From assembly GCA_964406155.1 (NCBI GenBank), contig CAYOQR010000001.1:1-64000 (forward strand): a stretch of DNA of 64,000 nucleotides, written 5' to 3'. This document shows positions 1-7,849 of this stretch, piece after piece. How positions within the stretch are numbered: the first letter of the stretch is position 1; each line of letters starts with the position of its first letter. This stretch comes from Dongia_B sp964406155. GTDB taxonomy: Bacteria; Pseudomonadota; Alphaproteobacteria; Dongiales; Dongiaceae. The notes under the pieces were generated by a model that did not search any database, was not told the DNA's origin, and saw only the letters and a list, made by a program, of their open reading frames with translations. The position numbers and the translations under genes were made by a program.

Positions 1-476
1 GAAAGGTCAAAGCGGGCCATGACAACTCCTACCGTTTAGGAGGTTGAATCATATCTCCGCTTCGAGGGGAATCATCTTTATGAGTACAGAACCTAGTTCG
101 ATCCCTGCCTTCCTGACGGACTGTCCGCCGCGACGAAGGACGCGCCATACTCCTTTTCCGCAAAGGTTACCGCCGTTAAGGCATTGGACAAAATGAGCCG
201 ATTCAGACAATTTTAATCTCCTTGACGATATTTCTATCGTCGGGATTAGGCTCTGCAGCGATAATAAGACGTCACCTATGCAAATGCACCGCATGGCGCA
301 GCAGCCGGGCCTGGGGCGGAGATTTGTCGCGACTTTACGCGGTCTCCTGTTATTTGCGCCATGAAGATCCTGGTATCCGTCGCCCGGGAGGAAATGCATC
401 TGGCTCTGCCGTCGCCGAAGGCGATCACGACGATGCCCAGATATTGATCTCGATGTCGCGCAAACGGGGGGCGCCA
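1..476. other. Left-edge region without a convincing gene
   Basis: No reading frame here has recognisable protein character on either strand. An imperfect inverted repeat (23-31 against 38-46) and a perfect one (224-241) are visible. The frame of the downstream HD-GYP gene stays open upstream to 222, but the extra 85 residues are Arg/Ser-rich and not protein-like, so they are treated as leader. Confidence 0.6.
224..241. promoter_or_regulatory. Perfect inverted repeat upstream of the HD-GYP gene
   Basis: GACGATA-TTTC-TATCGTC is a perfect 7-bp inverted repeat with a 4-base spacer, about 235 bases before the HD-GYP start codon. It could be an operator or a small hairpin. No regulator gene is adjacent, so the binding protein is unknown. 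Confidence 0.35.
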
Positions 477-3470
477 ATGACAGATCACTCCCTTGCCACA
501 CCGCCGAAAAAACATTGGCGGGTGTCAATGCAGCTTGTGGCGGCTTTCAGCGTCATCGGCTTTCTCACCCTCGTCGTCTCGCTCCTGAGCTGGCAGGCCT
601 ATCGAGGAGCGCAGGAAGCCCTGATCAGTGCTTCGACCGATGCGATTGGTTTTATCCGCGAGGCGATTGCCGAGAAGACGCGGCGTATCATCGATCCCGC
701 CGAAGAACAGCTCAATTTCGTCGCCTATAGCCCCCTGCCCCAGGCAACCGACCTGCCGACCCGTCTGCAGCAGGTGCCGATGATCGCCGAGGCACTCAAC
801 CGCAATCCGCTCATCGATGCCTTCTATATCGGTTACGCCAATGGTGAATTCATCCTCTTCCGGCCGCTCTATTCCGAGGCGGCGAGACAGCGGTTCAAGG
901 CACCGGATTCGGCGTCACTCTTGGTGCAATCCATTTCGCTTAACGCCAATCAGGAGATGATCGGCGAATACCGATTCTATGATGGAGAGAACGAGCTGAT
1001 ATCGGCAAGCGTCGAGCCCGGATATCAGTATGACCCGCGCACGCGTCCCTGGTATGAAAAAGCCAAAGAGCAAAATGGGGTCATCATCACGCCCCCCTAT
1101 GTTTTTTTCACCACGGAAGCGGTCGGCCTCACCATCGCCCGCCGCGCGATGACCGGCAACGCCATCATCGGCCTGGATGCGAAACTCTCCTCGATCGCCA
1201 GTCAACTCAATGATCTGCGCATCACGCCTTCTTCTGAAATCGCGCTGATCAACCAGAGCGGCGAACTTATCGCCTATCGCGACATCAACAAGATGATCGT
1301 TCGCAAACCTGGCGAGAAAACAAGATTGGCAACCATCGGCGAATTGGACAGTCCCCCGCTATCGCGTGCCGCCGCCATGTCGATGGGCGGCTCGACCAAG
1401 GAACGCGAGGCGATGACCGATCATGGCCGGAACTGGCAGGTCATCCAATCGAGGATCGAGATTCAAGACGGCCAGCAGGTCACCTTGCTTGTCGCCATAC
1501 CGGATGACGAGTTCTTTGCGTCGGCGCGTGAAATTGTCTGGCGCCAGGCACTTGCCGCCGTCCTTCTTCTCTTGTTGATCATTCCCTTGGTCTGGTTCGC
1601 CACGCTGAAGGTCATGCGCCCCCTGCGCAAGCTGGCCCGTGAAACGGTCAAAATCGAGAGCTTCGATTTCACCAGCGATGTCAAGATCCGCAGCCGGATC
1701 CGGGAAATCGACGATCTCGGCCGTTCTTTGGACCGGGTGAAGCGAACCGTCAGGAAATTTCTCAAAATCGGCACCGCCTTGGCCGCGGAGCAACAAATCC
1801 ACCCCCTCCTCCTCCGCGTCCTGCAGGAAGCTGTGGAGATCGTCCATAGCGATGGCGGCGCCATCTATCTGATGGATGAAGAGGGGCGCTGCCTGATACC
1901 CGAGGTGACACGCTGGAATAACGGCGATACCGATGAAAACGAGCTTGCGCCGCAGACGATCGATCTGAGTGCCCCCGGTATCTTCCAGTATCTCGCCATG
2001 GCCTTGCGCGAGAAATCGATCCAGACAATTGAACACCATTTGGATGAAACCGAGCTGACGGCTCTGGGGCTGCATAACATGGTCCGAAGCCTGAACGCGC
2101 ATCGCGTCGGCCTGGTGATCGTTCCCCTGCTGGATCGCAGCCAGGCGACGCTCGGTGTAATGCTGCTGGTCAAGGCGATCACCTCAGCCGACGGACATTG
2201 GAATGTCGGGGAACGGATGACCAAGCTGATCCACGCGGTCAGCGGCAGCGCCAGTGTTGCCATCCAAAATAAACTGCTGATGGAATCGCAACGCAAACTG
2301 ATCGATTCCCTGATCAAGCTGGTCGCCGGTGCGATCGACGCCAAGTCGGCCTATACCGGCGGCCATTGTCAGCGGGTTCCGGTCCTGACCAGAATGCTGG
2401 CAACCGCCGCCTGCGCCGAACAATCCGGCCCCTATAAGGACTTCTCCCTGTCTCAAGAAGAATGGGAGGCCCTGGATATCGCCGCCTGGCTGCATGATTG
2501 CGGCAAGGTCACCACGCCGGAATTCGTCATCGACAAGGCAACGAAGCTCGAAACCATATACGACCGCATCCACGAGATCCGCTGTCGCTTCGAAATCCTC
2601 AAGCGGGATGCCGAAACCGCCTATTGGCGCGGTGTTGCGGAAGGCGGCGACTCAGACAAGCTGCGCCAGATCATGGAAGCCGCTCACCGGGAATTGGATG
2701 AGGAATTCGCCTTCATCGCTGCCTGCAACGAAGGCGGCGAATTCATGGAGCCGGCAAAAATCGAACGGATCAAGAAGATCGCCGCGCGGACCTGGCGCCG
2801 GACCTTGAGCAATCGCCTGGGCCTCTCTTACGAAGAGAAAGCCAGGGCGGAGCGCCTGCCGGAACCGGTTCTGCCCGTCGAAGAGCCGTTGCTGGCAGAC
2901 CGCTACGACCATATCGTCGAGCAGACCGAACGCAACATCATCGCCCCGGATAATCCCTGGGGCTTCAAGCTCTCTGTCCCCAAGTACAAATATAACCGGG
3001 GAGAAATCTATAATCTCTCCATCAATCGCGGCACGCTGACGGAGGAAGAGCGCTACTGCATCAACGATCATATCGTGCAGACGATCATCATGCTGCAGAG
3101 CCTGCCCTTCCCCAAACACTTGCGGAATGTCCCGGAGCTGGCCGGTGGACATCATGAGAAGATGGATGGCACCGGCTATCCGAAGCGCCTCCATGGCGGC
3201 GAGATGTCCCCGGTGGCCCGTATGATGGCGATCGCCGATGTCTTCGAAGCCCTGACCGCCGCGGACCGCCCCTATAAGAAGGCGAAGAAACTCAGCGAGG
3301 CGATCAGGATCATGGGCTTCATGAAGAAGGAGCACCATCTGGACGGCGAACTGCTCGACCTGTTCCTGACCTCCGGCATCTGGCGCGACTATGCACAGAT
3401 GTTCCTGCATCCGGATCAGATCGACGAGCCGGATATCGACGCCGCTCTGGGGATACGGCCCGCAGCCTGA
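477..3470 (+). CDS. Membrane HD-GYP phosphodiesterase (Cache-HAMP-GAF-HD-GYP)
   Basis: About 997 residues. A first membrane helix (about 19-40) precedes a roughly 300-residue periplasmic region resembling a double Cache sensor. A second helix (about 356-376) is followed by HAMP, a GAF-like domain (about 455-600) and a C-terminal HD-GYP domain. The metal-binding HD pair is at 673-674 and HHEKMDGTGYP at 892-902, so the protein probably hydrolyses cyclic-di-GMP in response to a periplasmic ligand. About 220 residues separate HD from GYP, far more than the roughly 65 of compact HD-GYP domains, because of an insertion beginning near KATKLETIYDRIHEI. Start 477 is chosen because upstream in-frame sequence is not protein-like and a G-rich stretch lies just before it. 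The gene is single and ends at a hairpin. Confidence 0.88.
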   Translation: MTDHSLATPPKKHWRVSMQLVAAFSVIGFLTLVVSLLSWQAYRGAQEALISASTDAIGFIREAIAEKTRRIIDPAEEQLNFVAYSPLPQATDLPTRLQQVPMIAEALNRNPLIDAFYIGYANGEFILFRPLYSEAARQRFKAPDSASLLVQSISLNANQEMIGEYRFYDGENELISASVEPGYQYDPRTRPWYEKAKEQNGVIITPPYVFFTTEAVGLTIARRAMTGNAIIGLDAKLSSIASQLNDLRITPSSEIALINQSGELIAYRDINKMIVRKPGEKTRLATIGELDSPPLSRAAAMSMGGSTKEREAMTDHGRNWQVIQSRIEIQDGQQVTLLVAIPDDEFFASAREIVWRQALAAVLLLLLIIPLVWFATLKVMRPLRKLARETVKIESFDFTSDVKIRSRIREIDDLGRSLDRVKRTVRKFLKIGTALAAEQQIHPLLLRVLQEAVEIVHSDGGAIYLMDEEGRCLIPEVTRWNNGDTDENELAPQTIDLSAPGIFQYLAMALREKSIQTIEHHLDETELTALGLHNMVRSLNAHRVGLVIVPLLDRSQATLGVMLLVKAITSADGHWNVGERMTKLIHAVSGSASVAIQNKLLMESQRKLIDSLIKLVAGAIDAKSAYTGGHCQRVPVLTRMLATAACAEQSGPYKDFSLSQEEWEALDIAAWLHDCGKVTTPEFVIDKATKLETIYDRIHEIRCRFEILKRDAETAYWRGVAEGGDSDKLRQIMEAAHRELDEEFAFIAACNEGGEFMEPAKIERIKKIAARTWRRTLSNRLGLSYEEKARAERLPEPVLPVEEPLLADRYDHIVEQTERNIIAPDNPWGFKLSVPKYKYNRGEIYNLSINRGTLTEEERYCINDHIVQTIIMLQSLPFPKHLRNVPELAGGHHEKMDGTGYPKRLHGGEMSPVARMMAIADVFEALTAADRPYKKAKKLSEAIRIMGFMKKEHHLDGELLDLFLTSGIWRDYAQMFLHPDQIDEPDIDAALGIRPAA

Positions 3471-3492
3471 CTCCGGGACTTGCCCGGAGTTT
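3471..3492 (+). terminator. Hairpin directly after the HD-GYP stop codon
   Basis: CTCCGGG (3471-3477) pairs with CCCGGAG (3483-3489) over a 5-base loop, followed by only three T. It begins at the base after the stop codon. It is a plausible but weak intrinsic terminator. Confidence 0.5.
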
Positions 3493-3643
3493 GGTCCGGA
3501 GCTTGGCCAGGGGGGTTCACGAACCAGACCTCGTTTTGGATCGGATGCGCTTAAATTTCACGGATAGCCTTGTTCCTTGCCGGAAAAGATGCACAAATGT
3601 CCGGCGCGCGGGCCCACAGCATTATGGCAGTTGGCCCTGAGCA

Positions 3644-3683
3644 AACATAGACTGAGCGAACATAGACTGAGCGCATATAGACG
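3644..3683. repeat. Two and a half tandem copies of a 15-bp unit
   Basis: AACATAGACTGAGCG occurs at 3644-3658 and again, identical, at 3659-3673, followed by a decayed partial copy (CATATAGACG, 3674-3683). The repeat lies in the leader of the lactonase gene, ending about 22 bases before its likely start codon. The unit length is a multiple of three and the surrounding frame is open. Confidence 0.75.
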
Positions 3684-3705
3684 TGGAATGGGTGGGAACC
3701 GGCTG

Positions 3706-4578
3706 ATGAGCGATGCGCAACTGATTTGGGATGCCAGGGCAAAAATCGGCGAAGGCCCGCTCTGGTCGCCACGCGACCAGGCCGTCTACTGGGTCGATAT
3801 CAAGGGTTGCCTGCTGCATCGGTACGGCCTGGATGGCAGCCAGAACAGTTGGACCATGCCGGATTGCATCGGCTGGGTTCTGGAGCGCCGGGACAAGCCG
3901 GGTTTCGTCGCCGGCTTCCGTGACTTTGTCGCCGAACTCACACTGTCCCCGTTCGACATCGTCAAGCGCTTTACTCCCGAAGCGACGCTGCCGGGCAATC
4001 GTCTCAATGACGCGAAAGTTGACCTCAGCGGCCGCATCTGGTTCGGCACCATGGATGATGCCGAGAAACAGCCGACAGGTGCCTTCTACCGCCTGGATCC
4101 GGATTTCTCCTATCACCGTGTCGATCACGGCTATTTCTGCTCCAATGGGCCGACCTTCAGCCCGGATGGCAAAATCGTCTATCACACGGAAAGCACCGAC
4201 GACCGCGTCATCTATCGGTTCGATGTCCAGCCCGATGGCAGTCTCGCCAATAAAACGCCCTTCATCCGTTTCGCGGTCGAGGACGGCTTCCCCGACGGTA
4301 TGACGACCGATGCGGAAGGCCATCTCTGGGTGGCGCATTGGCAGGGTTGGGGCATCACCCGGTTTCGCCCCGACGGCAGCCGCGACCGCTTCATCCCCCT
4401 GCCCGTCTCCCAGGTCACCAGTTGTACCTTCGCCGGTGACAAGCTGGACCGCATGTTCGTCACTTCGGCACGGATCGGCCTCAGCGATGAGGACCTTGCG
4501 AAAGAGCCCCATGCCGGCAGTTTCTTCGAAATCGATCCGGGCGTGACAGGTTTGCCGACACCTCTCTTCGCCGGCTGA
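3706..4578 (+). CDS. SMP-30/gluconolactonase family protein
   Basis: About 290 residues forming a six-bladed propeller of the SMP-30/gluconolaconase/LRE-like family. Family hallmarks are the opening IGEGPLWSP, the metal-ligand region NRLNDAKVDLSGRIWFGTMD, and SNGPTFSPDGKIVYHTEST. Members hydrolyse sugar lactones such as gluconolactone or arabinolactone using one divalent metal. The exact substrate cannot be read from sequence. Start 3706 has a GGTGGGA ribosome-binding site about 8 bases upstream; an in-frame ATG at 3688 is the alternative. The MFS transporter follows on the same strand after about 117 bases, suggesting uptake and oxidation of one sugar or sugar acid. Confidence 0.85.
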   Translation: MSDAQLIWDARAKIGEGPLWSPRDQAVYWVDIKGCLLHRYGLDGSQNSWTMPDCIGWVLERRDKPGFVAGFRDFVAELTLSPFDIVKRFTPEATLPGNRLNDAKVDLSGRIWFGTMDDAEKQPTGAFYRLDPDFSYHRVDHGYFCSNGPTFSPDGKIVYHTESTDDRVIYRFDVQPDGSLANKTPFIRFAVEDGFPDGMTTDAEGHLWVAHWQGWGITRFRPDGSRDRFIPLPVSQVTSCTFAGDKLDRMFVTSARIGLSDEDLAKEPHAGSFFEIDPGVTGLPTPLFAG

Positions 4579-4695
4579 AGATGCCCTGATCACCGGCCTC
4601 ATCCCGGCCCGATCACCGGGTTGTGCTGATGGTGCGTGAACTCATCGCACCGCCAGGTGTTTAGCTTTCGGTTGCATCGCATACCGAAGGCTTTT

Positions 4696-6159
4696 ATGCG
4701 GGATCAGCGCTTAAGTTCCGACGATGCCGTCATCGACACCACCATACCGGCGCGCCTCGATCGCCTGACCTGGGGCCGGTTCCATACGCTTGTCGTCATC
4801 GCCCTCGGCATCACCTGGATCCTCGATGGCCTCGAGGTAACCCTGGCTGGCGCGGTAGCCGGCACCTTGAAAAGAAGCACTTCCCTGCATTTCGACAATA
4901 CCGATATCGGCCTCGCCAGCAGTGCCTATCTCTGCGGCGCGGTGCTGGGTGCCATTCTGTTCGGCTGGCTCACCGACCGGTTGGGGCGGCGAAAATTGTT
5001 CTTCATCACGCTGTTCGTCTATATCGCCGCGACGATGGCGACCGGTTTCGCCTGGGATCTCCCAAGCTTCATCCTGTTCCGCTTTCTGACGGGTGCGGGG
5101 ATCGGCGGCGAATACACCGCCATTAATTCGACAATCCAGGAACTCATCCCAGCCCGCTATCGCGGCTGGAGCGACCTGGTCATCAATGGCAGTTTCTGGA
5201 TCGGTGCCGCCCTGGGCGGCGGCGCATCGGTCTTGATGCTCGACCCGGTCCTCTTTCCCGGCGATCTCGGCTGGCGGCTCTGTTTCCTGATCGGCGCACT
5301 TCTCGGCCTGATCATCCTCGTCATGCGATTCTGGATTCCGGAAAGCCCCCGCTGGCTGATCACACATGGCCGGGCCGACGAAGCAGCGGAGATCGTCGAT
5401 CGGATCGAGCGGCGCTTCGAATACCGGCATCTCACCGGCGATCGCTCCCTGACTGTCTTGCGGTTGCATCCCCGCTCATATACCAGCCTGAGCGAGGTTT
5501 TCCGCACGCTTTTCCGAACCCATCGACGCCGCTCCCTGGTCGGGCTCAGCCTGATGGCGTCGCAAGCCTTCTTTTACAATGCGATCTTCTTCACCTATGC
5601 ACTGGTTCTAACCGACTTCTACAAAGTCCCGGCAGATCACGTCGGTTGGTACATCCTCCCCTTCGCCTTCGGCAATTTCATGGGGCCGGTGCTGATCGGA
5701 CGATTCTTCGACAGTTGGGGCCGCCGTCCGATGATTACCCTGACCTACGCCCTGTCCGGCCTGCTTCTCCTCTTCAGCGGCTATCTCTTCGCACAGAACC
5801 AACTGACTGCCGTCACCCAGACCGTCTGCTGGATGACGATCTTCTTTTTCGCCTCATCGGCTGCCAGTTCCGCCTACCTGACCGTCAGCGAAACATTCCC
5901 CCTGGAAATTCGTGCCCTGGCGATAGCTGTCTTCTTCGCCATCGGTACCGGCCTTGGCGGCATCGTCGCACCTTCCTTTTTCGGCCGGCTGATCGATACA
6001 GGTTCGCGCCACGACGTCTTTATCGGCTATCAAATCGGTGCCGCCCTGATGCTGGCAGCCGCCGTCATTCAGGCCATCTGGGGTATCGCTTCGGAGCGAA
6101 AGCCTCTGGAACAGGTCGCCCGCCCGCTAACCGCGCTGGATGACGCCGGCCACCAATAG
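4696..6159 (+). CDS. MFS transporter, sugar/aromatic-acid porter type
   Basis: About 487 residues with twelve predicted membrane helices. The family signature DRLGRRK lies between helices 2 and 3, GGEYTAINSTIQELIPARYRG near helix 4-5, and a second-half copy FDSWGRRP. The layout fits the metabolite:H+ symporter or sugar porter branch of the major facilitator superfamily. Substrate is unknown; the upstream lactonase suggests a sugar or aldonic acid. Start 4696 is preferred because GAAGG lies 5 bases upstream; an in-frame GTG at 4636 would add 20 residues without a clear ribosome-binding site. No terminator is obvious before the convergent plsY. Confidence 0.85.
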   Translation: MRDQRLSSDDAVIDTTIPARLDRLTWGRFHTLVVIALGITWILDGLEVTLAGAVAGTLKRSTSLHFDNTDIGLASSAYLCGAVLGAILFGWLTDRLGRRKLFFITLFVYIAATMATGFAWDLPSFILFRFLTGAGIGGEYTAINSTIQELIPARYRGWSDLVINGSFWIGAALGGGASVLMLDPVLFPGDLGWRLCFLIGALLGLIILVMRFWIPESPRWLITHGRADEAAEIVDRIERRFEYRHLTGDRSLTVLRLHPRSYTSLSEVFRTLFRTHRRRSLVGLSLMASQAFFYNAIFFTYALVLTDFYKVPADHVGWYILPFAFGNFMGPVLIGRFFDSWGRRPMITLTYALSGLLLLFSGYLFAQNQLTAVTQTVCWMTIFFFASSAASSAYLTVSETFPLEIRALAIAVFFAIGTGLGGIVAPSFFGRLIDTGSRHDVFIGYQIGAALMLAAAVIQAIWGIASERKPLEQVARPLTALDDAGHQ

Positions 6160-6244
6160 CGTCGATTGGGCAAACCCTATCCAAACGCGGTTCCTGACAG
6201 CGGCGAAGTCGTAGATACGCAAGCGACGAGACATCGTTGAGGAA

Positions 6245-6868
6245 TCAAAAAGCGAGCTTATTTTCTGTTCCAGAAAGCAGCCTTTTAATATTTTCCCTGT
6301 GCTTGAAAATGATGATGGTCGCTATGAGGCACGCAAATATATGGAAATAAAAGGTAGTCCCAAAAGCAGGTATGAATGAAATAGCCACAAAAAACATAGC
6401 AGCACATATGGTGCCTAAGGAGACATAACGGGTCAAAGCGACGATCGTCACAAAAAGGCCAAGGGATATAAGGGCCATAACCCAGTTAAGCATGAACATC
6501 ACGGCCGCCGCCGTAAGCGCTCCTTTGCCTCCTTTGAACCCAAAGTATACCGGCCAGTTATGCCCGATCACCGCTCCCGCACCCGAGGCTAAAAGGCTCA
6601 CACAATCCACAGCCTCTCCCGAGTAAACATAAACGCTGAGATGCAAGCCGATAAAACAGGCGATTATCCCTTTTAATATATCTCCCAAAAGAACAAGCAC
6701 CGCGGCAGGTTTCCCAAGTACCCGTAGCGTATTAGTCAGTCCGGCACTTTTGCTTCCATGGCTTCTTATGTCCTTGCCGTAGATTTTCCCCACGATCACC
6801 GCTGTATTAAGGCTGCCGAGGAGATAGCCCAAAGCTAAAGCCACAAAAATCTTAAAGATATCGATCAT
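6245..6868 (-). CDS. plsY: Glycerol-3-phosphate acyltransferase PlsY, divergent and low-GC
   Basis: A 207-residue integral membrane protein with the three PlsY motifs. Motif 1 is GSKSAGLTNTLR (38-49; common form GSGNxGATNxxR). Motif 2 is GHNWPVYFGFKGGKG (102-116). Motif 3 is HRENIKRLLSGTENK (190-204). PlsY transfers acyl groups from acyl-phosphate to glycerol-3-phosphate, the first step of phospholipid synthesis. The gene is visibly richer in A and T than everything around it and uses codons such as ATA and AAA freely, so it looks recently acquired. Start 6868 has GGAGAA about 8 bases upstream. It is flanked by unrelated genes; whether the genome has a native plsY elsewhere cannot be told here. 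Confidence 0.88.
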   Translation of the reverse strand: MIDIFKIFVALALGYLLGSLNTAVIVGKIYGKDIRSHGSKSAGLTNTLRVLGKPAAVLVLLGDILKGIIACFIGLHLSVYVYSGEAVDCVSLLASGAGAVIGHNWPVYFGFKGGKGALTAAAVMFMLNWVMALISLGLFVTIVALTRYVSLGTICAAMFFVAISFIPAFGTTFYFHIFACLIATIIIFKHRENIKRLLSGTENKLAF

Positions 6869-7054
6869 CAATCTTTTCTCCCGCCCCCATGCAACCGTGA
6901 CTACACGCTGATCAGTCTGCGATCTAAGTAAACATGTTTCCGGACCGGCTGATAAGGCTGCAATCGCTCCGTTCGCCCAGCCCAAGCGGCGACAGCGCAA
7001 GGTTGACGATGAGACATCCGTCCTGATATCGCTCCTTCAATTTCCGTCAGATCA

Positions 7055-7837
7055 ATGCATTCGTTTTTCACAGGCATCATGCTATCGCTTCATCTCGACA
7101 ATCTGGAAATGGCCTATGAGCCATATCCCGTTGGTATCATCAGCCCCGTCTTCGACACCACCTTGTATCAGGAACTTCTACAGAGCTTCCCGCCCTTGGC
7201 GCTGTTCCAGTACATGCCGCGATTCGGCAACAAATACTCCCTGTCGGAAAAGAACAATCGCGCAGCCTATGAGGATTACACCGCCGGGCATCCGGCCTGG
7301 CGGGAGTTCCATCGCTATATCAAAAGTGCCGATTTCATTTATGCGGTGATCGATATGCTGCGCGACCGAAATGTCGATCTCGGCATTCGGCGAGAGCGGC
7401 AAGGGCTCGGCTATCGTTGGCGGAAAGTACTGCGGAACATCCGCCATGGCCGGCTGCCGGGCACTCACCCGCCGATCTATTCACGCTTCGAATATTCGGT
7501 GCTGCCGGCAAAGGATGGCATCGTGGTGCCCCATACGGATGCGCCCCGGAAATTCATCACCCTGGTCTTTACCATGGTCGGCGATGACGATTGGGACGAA
7601 ACCTGGGGCGGTGGAACCGATATCCTGCGCTGCAAAGACCCGGCCAAGACCTACAACTACTACAACCAATCCCTCGATTACGCCGAGTGCGATGTGCTGC
7701 GGACGGTCCCCTTCCGACCCAATCAAGCCATGCTCTTCGTCAAGACCTTCAATTCGTTGCATGGCGTCAGGGCGATGACCGGCCCCGAAGGAGCGTTACG
7801 CCGTACGCTGACAGTGAATATCGAGCGGGCCTATTAG
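7055..7837 (+). CDS. 2-oxoglutarate/Fe(II) oxygenase-like protein
   Basis: About 260 residues. The iron-binding facial triad of the 2OG-Fe(II) oxygenase superfamily is visible: HTD at 160-162 and a distal His in SLHGVR (236), followed by an Arg (249 or 250) before a closing beta strand that would bind the 2-oxoglutarate carboxylate. The spacing matches the prolyl-4-hydroxylase-like branch. Substrate is unknown; relatives hydroxylate proteins, small molecules or sugars. The N-terminal 60 residues do not match anything I recognise. Start 7055 is uncertain because no good ribosome-binding site is seen; ATG 7079 is possible. It lies alone, 12 bases from the convergent patatin gene. Confidence 0.72.
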   Translation: MHSFFTGIMLSLHLDNLEMAYEPYPVGIISPVFDTTLYQELLQSFPPLALFQYMPRFGNKYSLSEKNNRAAYEDYTAGHPAWREFHRYIKSADFIYAVIDMLRDRNVDLGIRRERQGLGYRWRKVLRNIRHGRLPGTHPPIYSRFEYSVLPAKDGIVVPHTDAPRKFITLVFTMVGDDDWDETWGGGTDILRCKDPAKTYNYYNQSLDYAECDVLRTVPFRPNQAMLFVKTFNSLHGVRAMTGPEGALRRTLTVNIERAY

Positions 7838-7849
7838 GACAATCACGCA

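Noticed and set aside
222..476. N-terminal extension of the HD-GYP protein
   Set aside because: The frame is open but the residues are Arg/Ser-rich with no similarity to sensor proteins, and a better start with a G-rich site exists at 477.
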